From the NCBI GenBank assembly GCA_900755685.1, contig CAAEHI010000012.1, forward strand, positions 1 to 31,994: a stretch of 31,994 nucleotides of DNA. Direction: 5' to 3'. Source of the stretch: an uncultured Collinsella sp. GTDB lineage: Bacteria; Actinomycetota; Coriobacteriia; Coriobacteriales; Coriobacteriaceae. Positions within the stretch are counted from its first letter, which is position 1, and each line of letters opens with the position of its first letter. The position numbers were made by a program, and so were the translations under genes. The notes below the pieces were generated by a model. It had not been told where the DNA came from. It did not search any database and worked only from the letters and a program-made list of their open reading frames with translations. Positions 25,311 to 31,784 of this stretch are shown here, one piece after another.

Positions 25311-25733
25311 ATGACAGTTCGAACGGCGACTGTTGCCGATTCCGACGCGGTGTACGAGCTCATGTGCCAGCTTGAGGACACTCGATTTGACCGATTGACG
25401 TTCTGTAGGCGTTTTGGCTGGCAGCTTGCCCGTCAACCATTTTTCGCTTTTGTGCTCGAGGAGGATGACGTTGTCGGGTTTGTGAACGTGCGCGTCGAGC
25501 GGCAGCTTCACCATGAACACCCCGTGGCCGAGATTTGCGAGCTCGTGGTTGACAAGGGATACCGTGGTGGTGGACGCGGGACACTGCTGCTTGAGAGAGC
25601 CATTGCGTGTGCACGAGAGCAGGGATGCGAGGTTATCGAGGTGACCTCAAATGCCGCACGGTTGGATGCTCACCGGTTTTACGAGAATCACGGCATGAAG
25701 AGGACGCATACTAAATTCATGATGGGGCTGTGA
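25311..25733 (+). CDS. phnO: Aminoalkylphosphonate N-acetyltransferase (PhnO-like GNAT)
   Basis: This 140-residue GNAT acetyltransferase resembles E. coli PhnO along its length: TVADSDAVYELMCQLED near the start, LHHEHPVAEICELVVDKGYR with the acetyl-CoA loop RGGGRG, and the C-terminal DAHRFYENHGMKRTHTKF. PhnO acetylates aminoalkylphosphonates with acetyl-CoA, which protects or prepares them for C-P cleavage. It is the last gene of the operon, 11 bases after the PHP gene. AGGGGG is a fair ribosome site. Confidence 0.88.
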   Translation: MTVRTATVADSDAVYELMCQLEDTRFDRLTFCRRFGWQLARQPFFAFVLEEDDVVGFVNVRVERQLHHEHPVAEICELVVDKGYRGGGRGTLLLERAIACAREQGCEVIEVTSNAARLDAHRFYENHGMKRTHTKFMMGL

Positions 25734-25786
25734 GAACCCTTAAATGTATGTGCAATAACGCTTGCCAACTTTTTCAAAAATAGTTC

Positions 25787-25815
25787 TTGCGTTCGCGGCG
25801 GCGCTCCGTTATTCT
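25787..25815 (+). promoter_or_regulatory. tRNA-Leu promoter
   Basis: TTGCGT (25787-25792), a 17-base spacer and TATTCT (25810-25815); the tRNA begins 12 bases later. The A/T tract AACTTTTTCAAAAATA directly upstream resembles an UP element. Confidence 0.7.
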
Positions 25816-25826
25816 AATTCCTGCAC

Positions 25827-25913
25827 GCGGGCGTGGCGGAATTGGCAGACGCGTACGGTTCAGGTCCGTATGGGGGCAACCCCATGAAGGTTCAAGTCCT
25901 TTCGCCCGCACCA
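25827..25913 (+). tRNA. tRNA-Leu (CAG)
   Basis: An 87-base class II tRNA with acceptor GCGGGCG/CGCCCGC, anticodon arm TACGG-TTCAGGT-CCGTA (anticodon CAG), a long variable arm (TGGGGGCAACCCCA), a T-arm with TTCAAGT and encoded CCA. A terminator and a tail repeat follow. Confidence 0.97.
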
Positions 25914-25924
25914 TTAAATGAAAG

Positions 25925-25949
25925 AGCTCCCAGCAATGGGGGCTTTTTT
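25925..25949 (+). terminator. tRNA-Leu terminator
   Basis: AGCTCCC-AGCAAT-GGGGGCT with one T-G pair, followed by TTTTT. Confidence 0.85.
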
Positions 25950-26080
25950 GTTATGTGCCCATCGCAGGGACTTGAACCTGCGAAGGAGCGAGCGTAAAGA
26001 AAACGCGGAGCGTTTTAGCGAGCTGGCGAGTCCACCGGCAATCCGTTTTTCGGATCCAGGACAGGATTTTCGTCTAGCAG
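25950..26080 (+). repeat. Degenerate tRNA-tail repeat behind tRNA-Leu
   Basis: It contains the reverse complement of this tRNA's T-arm (GGACTTGAACCT at 25975-25986) and a 25-base block 25992-26016 (AAAACGC-GGA-GCGTTTT hairpin) identical to blocks behind tRNA-Arg at 31156-31180 and 31822-31846. No second copy of the tRNA 3' end is visible, so the right part looks truncated. Confidence 0.75.
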
Positions 26081-26094
26081 AAACCCCGCGGGCA

Positions 26095-26300
26095 AAATAT
26101 GGCAAATATGAGTACTGTCACAAAGGTTGTTGCATTTCTGAAAGCCATTTTTGCAATTGTTACGCAACAGATGTACGCTAACTTGACTTCACTTTGGGAC
26201 AATACGGGCCAATTTGGAAGAATTTCGGGTCCGATAAGTCATTTGGGCTCAAAAACGCTGCTACTAAAATGGTAGCAGTACTCATATTTGACCTTTTTTG
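26095..26300. repeat. AT-rich intergenic element bounded by a perfect inverted repeat
   Basis: CAAATATGAGTACTG at 26103-26117 and its exact reverse complement at 26276-26290 enclose 158 AT-rich bases without a gene. The flanks also partly match. An inner hairpin CTGCTAC/GTAGCAG lies near 26259-26278. The structure resembles a MITE. No transposase is nearby and no clear target-site duplication is seen. Confidence 0.6.
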
Positions 26301-26382
26301 CCCACGGGCCCTTCCGTTGTGCCTGCAATGCCGCCTCGGACGGGTATCCTAATGCCAACGTGTGCCTATCAGAGGAGAGACC

Positions 26383-27321
26383 ATGCTGTTTTCCGGTATC
26401 ATCGCTGGCCTTACGAGCCTTTTGATCCCCATCATCATCCTGTTGCTGCTGCTTCCCAACGCCTGCTATGTCGTCGAGCAGCAACATGCCGTGATTATCG
26501 AGCGCTTGGGCAAGTTCAACCGCATCGTCAACGCGGGCTTCCACATGAAGGTACCCGTGATCGACCGCAAGGCCGCCACGGTGAGTCTGCGCACCATGAA
26601 AAACGGTTTTGGCATCGATGTTAAGACCCAGGACAACGTGACCATCGGCCTCGAGGTCTCCGCTCAGTATCACGTGAGCTACGACATGGGTGCCGGCCCG
26701 GCGGATTCGGGCATCTACAAGAGCTACTACATGCTGCAGGAGCCCGTCGACCAGATGCGCGACTTCATCACCGATGCCCTGCGCTCTTCGATTCCCGTTT
26801 ACACGCTCGATGAGGTCTTTGCCAAGAAGGATGATATTGCCAAGGACGTCAACGCCACCGTGTCCGAGCAGATGGCCGCCTACGGCTTCACCCTCGTGTC
26901 GACGCTCATTACCAAGATCGCGCTGCCGACCGAGGTCGAGAACTCCATGAACGACATCAACGCCGCCCAGCGCAAGCGCGCTGCGGCACAGGAGCTCGCC
27001 GAGGCCGACCGCATCAAGCGCGTCACCGAGGCGACCGCCGAGGCCGAGGCTATGGAAAAGGCGGGCGAGGGCATCGCCAACCAGCGCAAGGCCATCGCAC
27101 TGGGTATCAAAGATTCGCTCGAGATCATCCAGGAGACGGGTGTCGGCAATGACGAGGCCAACCAACTGTTCATGTTTACGCAGTGGTCCGAGATGATGAC
27201 GGAGTTTGCTCGCACGGGTAAAACCTCGACGGTCGTGCTGCCGAGCGACTTCTCGCAGTCGGCCTCTATGTTCGAGCAGATGCTGACCGCCGGCAAAGTT
27301 CAAAACGATTCGAAGGAGTAG
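26383..27321 (+). CDS. SPFH/band-7 (stomatin-like) membrane protein
   Basis: This 312-residue member of the stomatin/prohibitin/HflK-C superfamily organises membrane domains or proteases in known cases. The N-terminal membrane anchor (about 3-28, with IIILLLLLP) is followed by the band-7 domain (QQHAVIIERLGKFNRIVNAGFH to about 180) and a coiled-coil Ala/Glu-rich region (about 185-235). The C-terminus is polar. The ATG at 26383 has GAGGAGAG upstream; a longer frame from 26362 lacks support. It sits six bases before rlmH and may share its transcript. The band-7 call is firm; the partner is unknown. Confidence 0.92.
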   Translation: MLFSGIIAGLTSLLIPIIILLLLLPNACYVVEQQHAVIIERLGKFNRIVNAGFHMKVPVIDRKAATVSLRTMKNGFGIDVKTQDNVTIGLEVSAQYHVSYDMGAGPADSGIYKSYYMLQEPVDQMRDFITDALRSSIPVYTLDEVFAKKDDIAKDVNATVSEQMAAYGFTLVSTLITKIALPTEVENSMNDINAAQRKRAAAQELAEADRIKRVTEATAEAEAMEKAGEGIANQRKAIALGIKDSLEIIQETGVGNDEANQLFMFTQWSEMMTEFARTGKTSTVVLPSDFSQSASMFEQMLTAGKVQNDSKE

Positions 27322-27327
27322 ACGCGC

Positions 27328-27798
27328 GTGAAATACACCGTCGTTTGCGTCGGTAAGCTCAAGGAGCGCTTTTGGAAGGACGCGTGCGCTGAGTACACCA
27401 AGCGCCTAGGCGCCTATGCCAAGGTGGATATCCGCGAGGTGGCCGATATCGACCCGGCTAAGGCGGGCGGCGTGGATGCCGCGCGCGACAAGGAGGGGGC
27501 GGCAATTCTTGCTGCATTGCCGTCTCGAGCGCATGTGATCCTGCTGGCTATCGAGGGCAAGGAGCGTTCGAGTGAGGAGCTCTCGGCGAGGCTCGACGAT
27601 CTTATGCTGCGAGGCAGCAGCGACATCGCCTTTGTGATTGGCGGTTCGGACGGCGTGAGCGATGAGGTGCGCGCCCGCGCCGACGAGATGCTCAGCTTTG
27701 GACGCATTACCTTGCCGCATAACTTGGCGCGCGTGGTGCTGCTGGAGCAAATCTACCGCGCCTGCAAGATCAGCCGTGGCGAGCCGTATCACAAATAG
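27328..27798 (+). CDS. rlmH: 23S rRNA (pseudouridine1915-N3)-methyltransferase RlmH
   Basis: RlmH is a SPOUT-class methyltransferase that modifies pseudouridine 1915 in helix 69 of 23S rRNA on the 70S ribosome. The 156-residue product has the start YTVVCVGKLKERFW, LLAIEGKERSSEEL, the SAM-binding knot FVIGGSDGVSDEV, and the C-terminal LPHNLARVVLLEQIYRACKI followed by GEPYHK, which is diagnostic. The start is GTG at 27328 with AAGGAG nine bases upstream. The length is normal. Confidence 0.97.
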   Translation: MKYTVVCVGKLKERFWKDACAEYTKRLGAYAKVDIREVADIDPAKAGGVDAARDKEGAAILAALPSRAHVILLAIEGKERSSEELSARLDDLMLRGSSDIAFVIGGSDGVSDEVRARADEMLSFGRITLPHNLARVVLLEQIYRACKISRGEPYHK

Positions 27799-27871
27799 GT
27801 CGGCAATACGAAACAATGGCGTGGGACAATAGCTTTCGTTTTGAAGAGCGTGTCTGAGAGGACTATGAGAT

Positions 27872-28642
27872 ATGAAGATTGGATTTGTCGGTTTTGGCAA
27901 TATGGCGAGCGCTATGGCCGATGGCTGGATCGCTGCCGGTGTAGCTGCGAGCGACATGTGCGCCTGCGCGGGTCGCTACGACGCACTGGTTGAGCGCTGC
28001 GAGGCGCGCGGCATGGTCGCCTGCCACGATGCCGCCGAGGTTGTCGCCGCATCCGATATCGTGGTCGCTGCGGTCAAACCGTACATGATCGAGAAGGTAT
28101 TCGCCCCGCTCAAGGATGCTCTTGCCAAAAAGGTCGTTCTGTCGGTTGCCTGGACCTGGGACAGTGCCAAGTGGGAGCAGGTCCTGCCGGGCGTCGCGCA
28201 TATCTCGACGGTGCCCAACACACCGGTTTCGGTGGGCGAGGGCGTCATCGCTTGCGAGAAGGCTTCCACGCTTAGTGATGAGCAGAGCGCCGTGGTGCTT
28301 GATCTGCTTGGCAAACTCGGTGCGGTGGTCGAGCTCGATACGAGCCTGCTGTTTGTGGGCGGCACGGTGGGTGGTTGCGCTCCGGCATTTGTCGCCATGG
28401 CAATCGAGGCCCTGGGCGATGCGGCGGTCAAGCACGGTATCCCGCGTGCCGATGCCTATCGCATTGTGAGCCAGATGGTGCTAGGTACGGCAAAGCTGCA
28501 GCTTGCAACTGGCCAGCATCCTGCGGCGATGAAGGATGCCGTATGCTCGCCCGGTGGTGCCACCATCAAGGGCGTCGTTGCGCTCGAGGACGCTGGCATG
28601 CGCAGCGCCCTGGTCAAGGCAATCGACGCAACTCTCCAGTAA
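27872..28642 (+). CDS. proC: Pyrroline-5-carboxylate reductase
   Basis: ProC reduces 1-pyrroline-5-carboxylate to proline with NAD(P)H, the last step of proline synthesis. The 256-residue product has the Rossmann start IGFVGFGNMASAM, VVAAVKPYMIEKVF, the HISTVPNTPVSVGEG motif, and the C-terminal DAVCSPGGATIKGVVALEDAGMR that is diagnostic for ProC. The usual A-G after the KP segment is replaced by W-T-W (SVAWTWDSAKW), a mild divergence. The ATG is preceded by GAGAGGAC. A REP-like element follows directly after the stop. Confidence 0.93.
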   Translation: MKIGFVGFGNMASAMADGWIAAGVAASDMCACAGRYDALVERCEARGMVACHDAAEVVAASDIVVAAVKPYMIEKVFAPLKDALAKKVVLSVAWTWDSAKWEQVLPGVAHISTVPNTPVSVGEGVIACEKASTLSDEQSAVVLDLLGKLGAVVELDTSLLFVGGTVGGCAPAFVAMAIEALGDAAVKHGIPRADAYRIVSQMVLGTAKLQLATGQHPAAMKDAVCSPGGATIKGVVALEDAGMRSALVKAIDATLQ

Positions 28643-28649
28643 AACCGAC

Positions 28650-28801
28650 CAAAAAAAGGACGGGTTTATTTTTGGCAGGTATTTTCTGCGGTTTTGTCCT
28701 TTTAGCGAAAAGCGCCCCGCAACTGGCTCAATTCCAGTTGCGGGGCGCTTGCGTTTGCCCAGATAAAACAGACCAAAATAAACCTGTCCCTTTTTGGCAG
28801 G
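28650..28801. repeat. REP-like palindromic element after proC
   Basis: Imperfect 40-base inverted arms (left from 28649, with GGACGGGTTTATTTTTGG; right ending 28799, whose reverse complement reads GGGACAGGTTTATTTTGG) surround a perfect 17-base stem (28710-28726 with 28734-28750, core GCGCCCCGCAAC). It may also terminate transcription from both sides. Confidence 0.7.
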
Positions 28802-28975
28802 TTAGTCCCAGAAGCTGTCTTCCTCATCCTCGGACTTGGGTCCGCGGTCGACGTACATCTTATGGGTACGCTTCTCCATTACAAAGGCAAGAATCGCAAA
28901 TAACAGGATGCCGCCGGCGAAAAGGATGGCAAAACCGGTGCGGGTGCCAAACAAAAAGGAAAAAACTGCGTCCAT
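28802..28975 (-). CDS. Small single-pass membrane protein, unknown function
   Basis: This 57-residue product is the only minus-strand gene that I support. It has a short N-terminus, one hydrophobic helix (GFAILFAGGILLFAILAFVM, 14-33), a basic stretch EKRTHKMYVDRG and an acidic C-terminus (SEDEEDSFWD), the organisation of a positive-inside one-pass protein with a cytoplasmic tail. AGAAGG lies six bases before the ATG. It is divergent from serS. The downstream palindromic element could end its transcript. I do not recognise a family. Confidence 0.7.
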   Translation of the reverse strand: MDAVFSFLFGTRTGFAILFAGGILLFAILAFVMEKRTHKMYVDRGPKSEDEEDSFWD

Positions 28976-28999
28976 TGGGTGCCTTCTTGCGTAGTTGAG

Positions 29000-29029
29000 T
29001 TGGGTCGTAAACGCTCATAAGTATATACT
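29000..29029 (+). promoter_or_regulatory. Candidate serS promoter
   Basis: TTGGGT (29000-29005), an 18-base spacer, TATACT (29024-29029). The region is shared with the divergent small gene. The leader is too short for a T-box. Confidence 0.5.
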
Positions 29030-29086
29030 TGCCCATACATGTACAAGGTTGCAACCTAAATGGAATGTATATCGCCGGAGGATCTA

Positions 29087-30370
29087 ATGCTTGATATCAA
29101 GTTTGTTCGCGAGAACCCCGATGCCATCGATGTCGCCATGGCTAACCGCCAGACGTCTTGGGATCGCGAGAAGTTCTTTGAGCTCGACGACGAGCGCCGT
29201 GCCGTCATCACCGAGGTCGAGGAGCTCCAGGCTACGCGCAACGCCGAGTCCAAGAAGATCGGCGCCCTGATGAAGGAGGGCAAGAAGGACGAGGCCGAGG
29301 CCGCCAAGGAGGCCGTGCGCGCCGTCAACGAGAAGATTGACGGTCTGGCCGAGCGCCGTACTGCTCTCGAGCAGGAGCAGTACGACTTCATGGCTCACCT
29401 GCCCAACATTCCTTGCGAGGCCACGCCGTACGGCAAGGACGAGGACGAGAATATTGAGCGCCGTCGTTGGGGCACCCCGCGCGAGTTCGACTTCGACTTT
29501 AAGCCGCATTGGGATCTGGGCACCGATCTGGACATCCTCGACTTCGAGCGCGGCAACAAGCTCTCCGGCAGCCGTTTTACCGTTCTCGGTGGCGCCGGCG
29601 CCCGCCTGGAGCGCGCCCTCATCAACTTCTTCCTCGATACGCACACCAGCCGTGGTTTTAAGGAGTGGTGGCCGCCCATCGTCGTCAAGCGTCAGACCAT
29701 GTTTGGCACGGGTCAGCTGCCCAAGTTCGAGGACGACGCCTACCACGTCTCGGGCGACAACTTCCTGATCCCCACCGCCGAGGTCGTGCTCACCAACCTG
29801 CACGCCGGCGAGGTCCTCGACGCCGACACCCTGCCGCGCCGCTACACCGCCTTCACCCCCTGCTTCCGCGAGGAGGCCGGTTCCGCCGGTCGCGACACCC
29901 GCGGCATCATCCGTCAGCACGAGTTCGACAAGGTCGAGATGGTCAAGTTCGCTAAGCCGGAGGAGTCCGACGAGGAGCTCGAGAGCATGACCGCCGAGGC
30001 CGAGTACCTGCTGCAGCAGCTGGGCCTTCCGTATCGCGTGATTAGCCTGTGCACCGGCGACTTGGGCTTCTCTGCCCGTCAGACCTACGACGTCGAGGTC
30101 TGGCTGCCGAGCTACAACGCCTACAAGGAGATCAGCTCCTGCTCCAACTGCGGCGACTTCCAGGCCCGCCGCGCCAACATCAAGTACCGCGACCCCGAGA
30201 ACTTCAAGGGTTCGCGCTACCTGCACACCCTCAACGGTTCCGGTTTGCCGGCTGGCCGCACCATGGCCGCCATTCTGGAGAACTACCAGAACGCCGACGG
30301 CACCATCACAATCCCCGAGGTTCTGCGTCCCTACATGGGCGGCCTCGAGAAGATCGAGCCGGTCGCGTAG
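29087..30370 (+). CDS. serS: Seryl-tRNA synthetase
   Basis: SerS is a class II synthetase that charges tRNA-Ser (and tRNA-Sec where present). The 427-residue product begins LDIKFVRENPDAI, has the long N-terminal coiled coil (about 25-105), motif 2 FREEAGSAGRDTRGIIRQHEF and motif 3 GSGLPAGRTMAAILENYQ near the C-terminus. The ATG at 29087 with GGAGG upstream gives the family length; an ATG at 29060 would add nine residues. Strong codon bias suggests high expression. A clean terminator follows. Confidence 0.98.
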   Translation: MLDIKFVRENPDAIDVAMANRQTSWDREKFFELDDERRAVITEVEELQATRNAESKKIGALMKEGKKDEAEAAKEAVRAVNEKIDGLAERRTALEQEQYDFMAHLPNIPCEATPYGKDEDENIERRRWGTPREFDFDFKPHWDLGTDLDILDFERGNKLSGSRFTVLGGAGARLERALINFFLDTHTSRGFKEWWPPIVVKRQTMFGTGQLPKFEDDAYHVSGDNFLIPTAEVVLTNLHAGEVLDADTLPRRYTAFTPCFREEAGSAGRDTRGIIRQHEFDKVEMVKFAKPEESDEELESMTAEAEYLLQQLGLPYRVISLCTGDLGFSARQTYDVEVWLPSYNAYKEISSCSNCGDFQARRANIKYRDPENFKGSRYLHTLNGSGLPAGRTMAAILENYQNADGTITIPEVLRPYMGGLEKIEPVA

Positions 30371-30392
30371 GTTAGCCGCATAGGCGATTTGC

Positions 30393-30424
30393 AAGGGCGC
30401 TCCTGTCTGGGGCGCCCTTTTTTG
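30393..30424 (+). terminator. serS terminator
   Basis: AAGGGCGCTCC and GGGGCGCCCTT pair around a short loop, then TTTTTT. Confidence 0.9.
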
Positions 30425-30470
30425 TGTGCGGCCATACCATACCGTGCGGACAGCTCGATAGAAAATACAC

Positions 30471-30509
30471 GAACAAACGTTCTGTATACAGCTATCTACC
30501 TGCTATGCT
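30471..30509 (+). promoter_or_regulatory. LexA/SOS-like operator with extended -10 promoter
   Basis: GAACAAACGTTC at 30471-30482 fits the Gram-positive SOS box pattern GAAC-N4-GTTC. It overlaps the -35 region of an extended -10 promoter (TGC-TATGCT at 30501-30509). A second perfect palindrome CTGTATACAG lies at 30482-30491. Confidence 0.6.
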
Positions 30510-30542
30510 TTTACTAGATACAAGCGAGAGAAAGGGGATGCG

Positions 30543-30920
30543 ATGGAGCTGTTTGACGAGCGGGTGGTATTGTTTGAGAGCGATGAGGGCGGAGAGTATC
30601 TGCTGGTAACGTGTGAGCCATCGGGCATGGGTGGCTTGGTGGTTCGGCAGACGAGCGAGGGGCCGTTGACACAATGGTGCTTTGAGGAGTCGCCGCATGT
30701 GGTCGAGACTTTTGTGACGCACGAGGGACTTGTGGCGCTGGAGCACTTCTATGGAGTTGGGACTTCCAACCAGGTCGCGCGCATGCTGAGCATCTCGTTT
30801 GCCGATTATGATTGTGCCCAGCGGGTGAGATCGCTCCTGAGGGAACTTGATGCCAAGTTTGACGTGATCGAAAAGCCAATCGATCGTACGGGGAACAGCG
30901 GTATATGCGGAGCAGCATGA
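30543..30920 (+). CDS. Uncharacterised small acidic protein behind an SOS-like box
   Basis: I do not recognise a family. The 125-residue product is soluble, acidic and lacks signal or membrane segments. It contains YLLVTCEPSGMGGLVVRQTS, a WCFEESPHVVETFV segment, and a C-terminal helix-rich part (CAQRVRSLLRELDAKFDVI). AAAGGGG precedes the ATG. The upstream operator suggests induction by DNA damage. It stands alone between the serS terminator and the tRNA-Arg genes. Its codon use is somewhat less GC-biased than that of serS. Confidence 0.78.
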   Translation: MELFDERVVLFESDEGGEYLLVTCEPSGMGGLVVRQTSEGPLTQWCFEESPHVVETFVTHEGLVALEHFYGVGTSNQVARMLSISFADYDCAQRVRSLLRELDAKFDVIEKPIDRTGNSGICGAA

Positions 30921-30956
30921 CAAAACTGCGTTCCACAAAAAAGTTTGAGATTGTGC

Positions 30957-30986
30957 TTGACTCCAATAAGCTAAAGTGGTTTTATA
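30957..30986 (+). promoter_or_regulatory. Promoter of tRNA-Arg copy 1
   Basis: TTGACT (30957-30962) with an 18-base spacer to TTTATA (30981-30986); the tRNA starts 12 bases later. Confidence 0.6.
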
Positions 30987-30997
30987 TGTCTTGCGCT

Positions 30998-31074
30998 GCG
31001 GCGTTACCTCAGCTGGATAGAGGGTCTGACTACGAATCAGAACGTCATAGGTTCGAATCCTATACGCCGCACCA
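30998..31074 (+). tRNA. tRNA-Arg (ACG), copy 1
   Basis: 77 bases with encoded CCA; acceptor GCGGCGT/ACGCCGC; anticodon arm TCTGA-CTACGAA-TCAGA (ACG); T-arm with TTCGAAT. Copies at 31430 and 31665 appear identical. ACG in the wobble position is normally edited to ICG and reads CGU/CGC/CGA. Confidence 0.97.
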
Positions 31075-31085
31075 ATTGAAATTGA

Positions 31086-31109
31086 AAGCCTCCGGCAACG
31101 GGGGCTTTT
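31086..31109 (+). terminator. Terminator of tRNA-Arg copy 1
   Basis: AAGCCTCCG-GCAA-CGGGGGCTT with a GNRA loop and one wobble pair, then TTTTC. A second copy lies at 31277-31300. Confidence 0.85.
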
Positions 31110-31301
31110 CTTTTACGTCGGCACTGCATGGATTCGAACCTCGGTCGAGGCGCGGGCGTAAAGAAAACGCGGAGCGTTTTTAGCCCGCGGGCGAGCGCGC
31201 CGGCAGGCGGGCGAAGCCGGTGCGGATCCGCGAAGCGGATGCGCGGAATTCTATACGCCGCACCAATCGAAATTGAAAGCCTCCGGCAACGGGGGCTTTT
31301 A
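31110..31301 (+). repeat. tRNA-tail repeat unit behind tRNA-Arg copy 1
   Basis: It begins after the terminator with the inverted T-arm (GGATTCGAACC at 31130-31140), then the conserved AAAACGC-GGA-GCGTTTT hairpin block (31156-31180) and GC-rich hairpins. It closes with a near-copy of the tRNA 3' end, CCA and terminator (31246-31300) that matches 31055-31109 apart from two base changes (T-stem C to T; AATTGA to AATCGA). No protein gene is visible. Confidence 0.85.
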
Positions 31302-31349
31302 TTTTATGGCGGTATCCCATGGATCCGAATCTCGGTCGAGGCGCGGGCG
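31302..31349 (+). repeat. Truncated second tail-repeat unit
   Basis: It restarts with TTTTATG, a decayed inverted T-arm (GGATCCGAATC near 31321) and CGGTCGAGGCGCGGGCG, then breaks off into unrelated sequence before the next tRNA promoter. Confidence 0.7.
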
Positions 31350-31388
31350 TCTCAATCATCACTTCGTAAAATTTTTCCAAATTGTCGC

Positions 31389-31417
31389 TTGACCCATCGA
31401 GGGGTCACGTGCATAAT
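31389..31417 (+). promoter_or_regulatory. Promoter of tRNA-Arg copy 2
   Basis: TTGACC (31389-31394), a 17-base spacer, CATAAT (31412-31417), with an A/T-rich tract upstream. Box sequences match those of copy 3. Confidence 0.8.
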
Positions 31418-31429
31418 AATCCGTGCGTT

Positions 31430-31506
31430 GCGGCGTTACCTCAGCTGGATAGAGGGTCTGACTACGAATCAGAACGTCATAGGTTCGAATCCTATACGCC
31501 GCACCA
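31430..31506 (+). tRNA. tRNA-Arg (ACG), copy 2
   Basis: Same 77-base sequence as copy 1, anticodon ACG, encoded CCA. This copy has a plain terminator and no tail-repeat unit, so it serves as an internal comparison. Confidence 0.97.
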
Positions 31507-31517
31507 ATTGAATTTTA

Positions 31518-31543
31518 AAGCCTCCGGTAACGGAGGCTTTTCT
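31518..31543 (+). terminator. Terminator of tRNA-Arg copy 2
   Basis: Perfect nine-base stem AAGCCTCCG/CGGAGGCTT with GTAA (GNRA) loop, then TTTTC. Confidence 0.88.
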
Positions 31544-31623
31544 TATATCGCGATGCGTCGAAGATCGCATCAAGTGGTCAAAATGAGTAAAAATCAAATT
31601 CAATAACTTTTTTCGAAAAATGC

Positions 31624-31652
31624 TTGACCTTTATTCAGTCGATGTGCATAAT
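31624..31652 (+). promoter_or_regulatory. Promoter of tRNA-Arg copy 3
   Basis: TTGACC (31624-31629), a 17-base spacer, CATAAT (31647-31652), preceded by the UP-like tract AACTTTTTTCGAAAAATG. Confidence 0.82.
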
Positions 31653-31664
31653 AATCAACAAGTC

Positions 31665-31741
31665 GCGGCGTTACCTCAGCTGGATAGAGGGTCTGACTAC
31701 GAATCAGAACGTCATAGGTTCGAATCCTATACGCCGCACCA
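31665..31741 (+). tRNA. tRNA-Arg (ACG), copy 3
   Basis: Same 77-base sequence as copies 1 and 2, anticodon ACG, encoded CCA. It is followed by a tandem tail repeat that runs off the window. Confidence 0.97.
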
Positions 31742-31751
31742 TTTGAGATTA

Positions 31752-31780
31752 AAGCTCCCGGCAACGGGGGCTTTTCTTTT
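31752..31780 (+). terminator. Terminator of tRNA-Arg copy 3
   Basis: AAGCTCCCG-GCAA-CGGGGGCTT with a GNRA loop, then TTTTCTTTT. An identical copy lies at 31942-31970. Confidence 0.85.
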
Positions 31781-31784
31781 ATGT

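Noticed and set aside
29030..29086. T-box or other riboswitch before serS
   Set aside because: The leader after the likely promoter is only about 50 bases and has no T-box sequence or terminator-antiterminator pair.
29084..30394. Minus-strand open frame opposite serS
   Set aside because: Exact shadow of serS, with no independent start signal.
31119..31150. Inverted T-arm as the end of a minus-strand tRNA pseudogene
   Set aside because: On the minus strand the segment lacks a pairing T-stem beyond three bases, and no acceptor or anticodon arm follows.
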